Below, one piece after another: positions 58,540 through 64,000 of a DNA stretch of 64,000 bases (within the stretch, counting starts at the first letter, position 1; every line of letters starts with the position of its first letter). Below the pieces are notes generated by a model. It was not told the origin of the DNA. It did no database searches and saw only the letters and a list, made by a program, of their open reading frames with translations. The DNA comes from Druceiella hillmani. Lineage: Eukaryota; Arthropoda; Insecta; Lepidoptera; Hepialidae. The DNA lies in the NCBI GenBank assembly GCA_039881145.1, contig JAYKKI010000038.1, positions 2,491,001 through 2,555,000 of the forward strand, given 5' to 3'. The translations under genes and the position numbers were made by a program.

Positions 58540-60698
58540 CTGTGAGGAAACGTCTATTGACCACTATTCTTTGGGGAATCGGTTAATAAGATTCGGAACA
58601 CTGAACTTTGCGTCCAGGTTTTTTCTTATGCTCCATATATATGTCTGCCAGTTACTCTATCCTATCTATCCAGTTGCATGTTTAGCGGTATTACCATGTG
58701 AAATTTGTTCTCCATTCAGGGCAATTTAAGGAAAGTCGTCTTTTCTGAATGTAAAAGTGATGTATACGGATTTGTTTTGCTTTGCTATTATTCTTCATAT
58801 CTTCAGCCATTTTTCAACTTCAGTTATGTATTTCGGTAGGTATGCTGATGCGATTCTTGGATTGGCATTTACTGACATTATTGCAGTATCATCTGCATAC
58901 GTGGTAATGAAGTATTGTCATCTGTAAGGAAATCATTTGTAAAGATGAGATACAGCACTGGCCCCAGAATGCTTCCTTGAGGCACACCAGACTTGATTTC
59001 ATACAATACCGACGTTACGTAGTCTAGCTTAACCTCAAAACATCATTTGTCCAAATAGCTTTTCAGTATAACGTAGAAGGAGTGAGGTATATATTTTTTA
59101 ACTTAAAAGGAGACCGACATGTCAGACTCCATCGAAGGCCTGACTTATATCTAGGAAGGCAGCCGAGCAGTATATTTTATTTTCCAGGGTGAGGCTAATG
59201 GTATCTATCAACTTATGTACCTACTCAATGTTGCCATGTTTTTGTTTGAATCCAAATTGGTGCTCAGAAAGAATAGTGTCTAAATAAGGATGCCTTCTGT
59301 TAAGGATAACTTTTTCAAAATGTTTGCCAACCAAAGGGAGATGAGTAATTGGTTCGTAAGATGAGACATTGTTTGTCTGTTTACCAGGTTTAACAATCAT
59401 GACAACTTGAGCAAGTTTCTATTGGAATGTGTAGTGGAAAAGTCTCGGACATGCATTAAAGGGTATTATCAAAAATATGCATTTCTTCAGAAGGTTGTTT
59501 AGCAGTACAGAGTCGAGCAGACCATAAACCAGGGGCAGTATGGAGTCGAGCAGATCATACATCAGATCGTAAGCAGGGCTTTAATCTCTCGAGCTATTTC
59601 TCTGGGACTTACTATTTTTAGAGGAAAGTATAACTGATTTGGTGACTATAGATAATCTGTTACTTTATCTCCGTTATTGAGGTTGATAACATTCAAAGGT
59701 GTGCAGACGTTTTTTAAGTGTTCAGCAAATGTAAATGCTTTTTTGGTATCAAATCTAGGCCATTCACTATCTTGTTGTTTTAAAGGCGGGGTGTGGTTTT
59801 TCGGTCGCTTTAGGTTCTTGGTTGCTCGCCATAGTAAATAATTAGTATCTTTATGTGGGGTGAGGCGAGCCAGGTGACTTTGTAGGCAGAGGTTCTCATA
59901 CTCTTTGATCATGTCTTTCAGTTCTTCTGTAGCTCTATTAAACATAGTTTTGTAAGAGATATATCTAGTTCTATGCCATTCTCAATTATATTTTTTTGGA
60001 AATTCCTTTTGTCTTGTGTTCTTTATTATATTTTAAGTGTAGAAGCAGTGGCTGCCTCTATACTTAAAATATGCTTTTTGTATAGTTGAAATTTTCGATA
60101 CTGGCCTCAATGTCATCGTCTGTTTTCAGTCTAATATTTAGACCTACATTACTCGAGATAATTTCTTTACAAAAGGATCCAGTTTGGTGTAAATATTGGA
60201 AGGTAGTACAAAGGGGATGATTTATTTTATTAGATTAATAAATTTAAGATGACTGAAGTATGATCTGACGACAGATCCTCACATTCAGTAAATAAGTATG
60301 TCTGGAGTTCCAGTCTCCTCCACAAATAAGAACGGAACCCAACCCAAATCGAGTGACGTGGTGGGTAGTAAGTTGCAGCAAATATCGTCTCAGCATTCTT
60401 GCTTTGTATTTTGATCGAAGTTGCTTGGATTTTTTCCGTTCTGTAAGGCTCGAGGGAATAATGTTTGATATTGTTTTTCGATATTACAGCAGTCTTGCCA
60501 TGAATGGTAGTCGGTCCTATAGATTGTGTAGTTACGGAATTTTATGTGTGATGGTTGGGTAAGTCTTGTTTCTGATATCAAGGCAACATCAATATTCTCA
60601 TTATTCATGAATAACTCAAGCACTTGCTGTCTGTTGTTCAACCAGTTGGCATTCCAGGTGATGATACGGATATTCAGTCCCTCAGTGGAGCTAGTCAT
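58540..60698 (-). mobile_element. Degenerate Jockey-clade LINE (endonuclease to reverse transcriptase)
   Basis: The minus-strand ORF2 starts at ATG 60698 with NIRIITWNANWLNNRQQ and VALISETRLTQ, the N- and E-containing motifs of an apurinic-type endonuclease. After a decayed stretch (60010-60390), the linker before the RT is readable at 59646-59945 (LLWRATKNLKRPKNHTPPLK). The RT follows in several frames: SGVPQGSILGPVLY, the catalytic TYADDTAIM at about 58889-58903, then HIWSIRKNLDAKF near 58620. The thumb and 3' end are missing at about 58540. Several frameshifts and stops make the copy dead. In an intact element the enzyme nicks the target and copies the element RNA in place. Confidence 0.85.
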
Positions 60699-63357
60699 GA
60701 GATTAGGTTGATCATCTGATCCATTATGCTGTCCAGCATGTCTCTCATTATAGTTTCCTACAAATTTACATCTTTTGGATTATTTGACACGGTCACGTAG
60801 AAAGTGGAAGAGCGGATACCAAATTTAAAGAAAAGAAACAACCAGAATTTGTAAACCCACGAATTATTGTAGTGTTTTTTCCTTTAAATTTGAAGAATTA
60901 TAAAGTTAAAAACATAGAAACTCAAATTTAAAAGGTCTGATCTACTCATACACTAAATGTGAGAGTACAAAGATATATTTGTTCAGTCATATAGACATTA
61001 CAGAAAAATGTGGTGGTTTGGATGAAGAAATACTTTTTTTTGAAAAAGGTAACAATAGGAGGAATCAAATTTTTTCAGAGAGTTTTTCCCTGGCTGAAGT
61101 TACGTAATAATTTTTTTAGTAATTTGAATGTAATTTCTTGTAAATTTTATAAAATTATTATAGATGAACTTGTAAAGTTCGTTGTGCTTTAATTTAAACA
61201 GAGTCGTATTACAAAGTCAAGAAGTGTGTCGTCTGACTTCGTCATCGAGTTATCTCCGTTATTACAGTTTCTTTTTTCTTATTATGCTTATAGGAGATTT
61301 ATTCTTGTGATTAGCATGTAAGTCAAACTTAGGATTCGCATTTACAATATTACTTTGGAATTTAGGGAAAAAGTAGTCAGGAGAGACTTTGTTATTAATA
61401 CTGTAGTTTTTGAAATTAAAGGAATAGTTCATCCCCAGTTTATACTTTTTAATTTCAGTAAAGATTCAACGTCCTCCAGGATTGTAACGACAAAAGTACC
61501 GACATTAAACATAATAAATAAAGATAAAAGGTTTTTTTTAATTTCTCCTGCTGATCGTCAGAGTGAACAACACACTTAAAGCATCTTGTTTTTATACAAA
61601 ATCGAAGGCGAATAAACAATAAATGTATATTTGGAAATTTAGATTACTCTTACCTATCCCTGCATTTTAACTTTAATTGTCAATTAATTGTTATAAAATA
61701 TATTTATCTCTCATACATAAATTAAGACGGTTACAACTAATGAATATTAAAGAATTTTGTATTTATGATATGTAAAATGAAAAATGTTAGTTTTAGTTCA
61801 TATTTGAGGTGAGCTAAAATTAATATATTTTACGTATATTTTAACTTTCAAATATGGCTTAATTTTCACTTGGCGTGGTCTAAAATTCATTAACTGAAAT
61901 TGACCTACTACTATTTATTGGGAATTAAACAAATTCCTCCGATAAAAATATTTGTAAAGTCAATAAGAAGTCAAATCACAAATCAAAAAAAATGATTGAT
62001 AAATTGATAATATAACTGCAAAACCAAGCTAAACTGCAAATAGGTAAACTGCGGCAATATTGCGTTATTACGGAATTGAAACGGTATTTCTTAACCACCT
62101 ACGATTGTGCCAGCTTCCATAAATATTCCTGAAAGTAGCTATACTTTTATTCATTTTAAGTCCATCTGAAGCGAAAGCTGAATTGATGCTAAACGGTGTA
62201 TAAGAGCGGACGCGTTGCCATATAAAATGTTAATTTTCAATGAGTAAATTGCGAATTGAAACTGACAAATATGATCAGTGTCATATTCGATGGTATTTAT
62301 TGTGCCGATAGTGGCACTCTGCTTTTCGCTTTGTTCATTTCGCAATGCAGCATGGATACAATGAGGTAATTCATGTTGGCCACAAACCAACGATGTCTGA
62401 TGCTAATTTACTTTTAGCTAGCAATATTTTCTCACTCTGAATTATTTTTGTCATACCGCTTAATTACCTTTTCTTGCATTTATCCGCATATATTTGTTTA
62501 TTCTATTGAATAAATTGTAAATGTGTTTTCTTTATTACCACATTAATCGTCGTTTAGGAAATCATGTTATGAATAATTATCAAAATTTATTGATAATCTT
62601 ACAACGTTTTTTGAATATATTTCTTAGTGATCACATTTAGACTTGAAATAAAGTATTTTCTTTATTTTCTGTCTGCTGATAGAGGCAGAAGTAATTCATT
62701 TAAATATATATTTTTGGTTTTCATTATTTGTAAAAATAAATTTGATTATTTCGATTTTTCAATAATTCAGTCTCACTAGGGAGAACCATATGGCTATAGT
62801 CAAAAGCGATCGGAAAATCGATAACATCAGTTTTGTAGTGAAACAAGAAAACATTATAATTTCATCGAGTTGATTGGTTTCTAAAATTTAAGGCCTACAT
62901 TTACGAAATTTTGGAAGACGATTCTATTTGTATAAATCCCAATTATTATGAAAGATAATAATAATTGTCTTTAATGTACATTCCACATATATATAAAATT
63001 TTGAATTGTTTTCTCTATCAAGTAGACCAAAACTGAAAAGATCTTTCCGAACAAAATTTAGGTACCATTCGCCATTTTTCATATATTGTCTTTGTTGACG
63101 AAATATTAAGCCCTAATTTGTCATATTATGTGCTCATTAATTAAATTTATACAAAGTTATTATGTTTATTTGCAAAGTTTTAATTACTATAATAATTAAA
63201 TTCCATACATAAACCCATTTTTAAGTTGAGTATTAAAAATTTATATCGATTTGTCCTCCAAATTTGTTTTTCACTCTGTATCAAAATCAAGGTTCTGTTT
63301 CAAGATAAATTTTGAAAAGAGTTAATTTATTCTGTAAGTACGCAATAAAATCTATAG
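60699..63357. other. No gene recognised
   Basis: The first 70 bp may be LINE leader. The rest is AT-rich. A 79-codon minus frame (62151-62390, with CGQHELPHCIHAALRNEQSE) has a protein-like composition but no family I can name. The frames at 61010-61192 and 61355-61579 are unrecognised. Confidence 0.35.
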
Positions 63358-64000
63358 TAACACTTCGTGAGACTCCGTGACTCTCCGTGACACTTCGTGA
63401 CTCTTCGTGACTTCTTGACAATCCGTGACACTTTGTGACTCTCCGTGACGCTCCGTGACACTTCGTAACACTCCGTCACATTTCGTGTCTTCTTGACACT
63501 TCGTGACTTTTCGTGACTTCGTGACACTACGTGACACTTCGTGACACTATGTGACCTCGTGACACTTCGTGACTTCGTGACATTTCGCGACATTTCGTGA
63601 CACGTCGTGACACTCCGTGACACTTCGTGACACATCGTGATACTATGTGACTTCGTGACACTTGTGATACTTCGTGACACTTCGTGACTTCGTAGCACTT
63701 TGTGAGACTTCGTGACACTTCGTGAGACTTCACGACACTTCGTGACACTATGTGGCTTCGTGACACTTCGTGACACTCCGTGACACTTCGTGACTTCGTG
63801 ACACTTTGTAACACTCCGTGACACTTCGTGACTTCGTGACACTTCGTGACTTCGTGACACTTCGTGACTTTGTGACACTTCGTGACTTCGTAACACATCG
63901 TGACGCTTTGTGACACTTCGTGACTTCATGACACTCCGTGACACACCGTGACACTTCGTGACACTTTGTAACACTCCGTAACACTTCGTGACTTCGTGAC
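63358..64000. repeat. CGTGACACTT/CGTGACTT satellite array (continues past window)
   Basis: Units of about 10 bp (CGTGACACTT, CGTGACACTC) and 8 bp (CGTGACTT) alternate irregularly for more than 640 bp, with single-base variants. The array is GC-richer than the surroundings and reaches the window edge. The minus strand is nearly free of stops in all three frames (SRSVTK/CHEVSR-type repeats up to 215 codons), which is a property of the unit, not evidence for a gene. Confidence 0.95.

Noticed and set aside
63327..63984. 215-codon SRSVTK/CHEVSR protein
   Set aside because: All three minus-strand frames are open because the satellite unit lacks stops. There is no conserved start and the array is irregular.

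Overview
The window looks like a gene-poor, AT-rich piece of an animal genome, most likely an insect. The reasons are the strong AT bias, at least eleven (TA)n tracts, and the mix of mobile elements: an insect-type Ty1/copia, a GTF2IRD2/ZBED5-like hAT, piggyBac, Helitrons with insect-style Rep-helicase, and a Jockey-clade LINE. There are also short spliced-exon candidates. No complete host gene could be recognised. Almost every recognisable coding stretch comes from a transposable element and is broken by stops, frameshifts or deletions.

Layout: 0-0.7 kb holds a decayed gene of a widespread, uncharacterised invertebrate family with a PIN/FEN-like GCD motif (minus strand). 1.65-4.18 kb is a 5'-truncated copia element with integrase, reverse transcriptase, RNase H and a short 3' LTR. 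8.23-11.08 kb is a complete but dead hAT element with terminal inverted repeats and an 8-bp target duplication. 15.05-15.76 kb holds remnants of a Myb/SANT-like protein. 19.9-21.7 kb is an old Helitron helicase remnant bracketed by 31-bp inverted repeats. 23.48 kb has an isolated THAP-domain first exon. 26.39-26.71 kb is a 27-bp minisatellite. 29.97-30.24 kb is a LINE tail fragment. 39.31-44.50 kb is a nearly full-length Helitron with clean termini, inserted into a (TA)n tract and carrying a short spliceosomal intron. 49.41-51.18 kb is a piggyBac with an internal deletion. 58.54-60.70 kb is a degenerate Jockey-type LINE. 63.36 kb to the window end is a CGTGACACTT/CGTGACTT satellite.

The most interesting signal is a family of five short palindromic elements at 4.8, 9.1, 37.9, 52.9 and 53.3 kb. 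Each is bounded by direct repeats of about 12 bp and carries a one-sided tail of about 45 bp. The longer copies have a hammerhead-ribozyme-like core in their arms. Palindrome, asymmetric tail, target duplications of this length and a minimal hammerhead together are reminiscent of Penelope-like retroelements or animal retrozymes. They do not fit an ordinary DNA-transposon MITE. One copy sits inside the hAT element, so the family was active after the hAT inserted.

How the parts work together: nothing here forms a pathway. The window is a layered record of insertions, in which simple TA tracts and older elements received younger ones. Two minus-strand exon-like stretches (28.4 and 31.1 kb), a 110-codon open frame at 47.8-48.1 kb and the THAP exon are the only hints of non-repeat genes, and all are weak.
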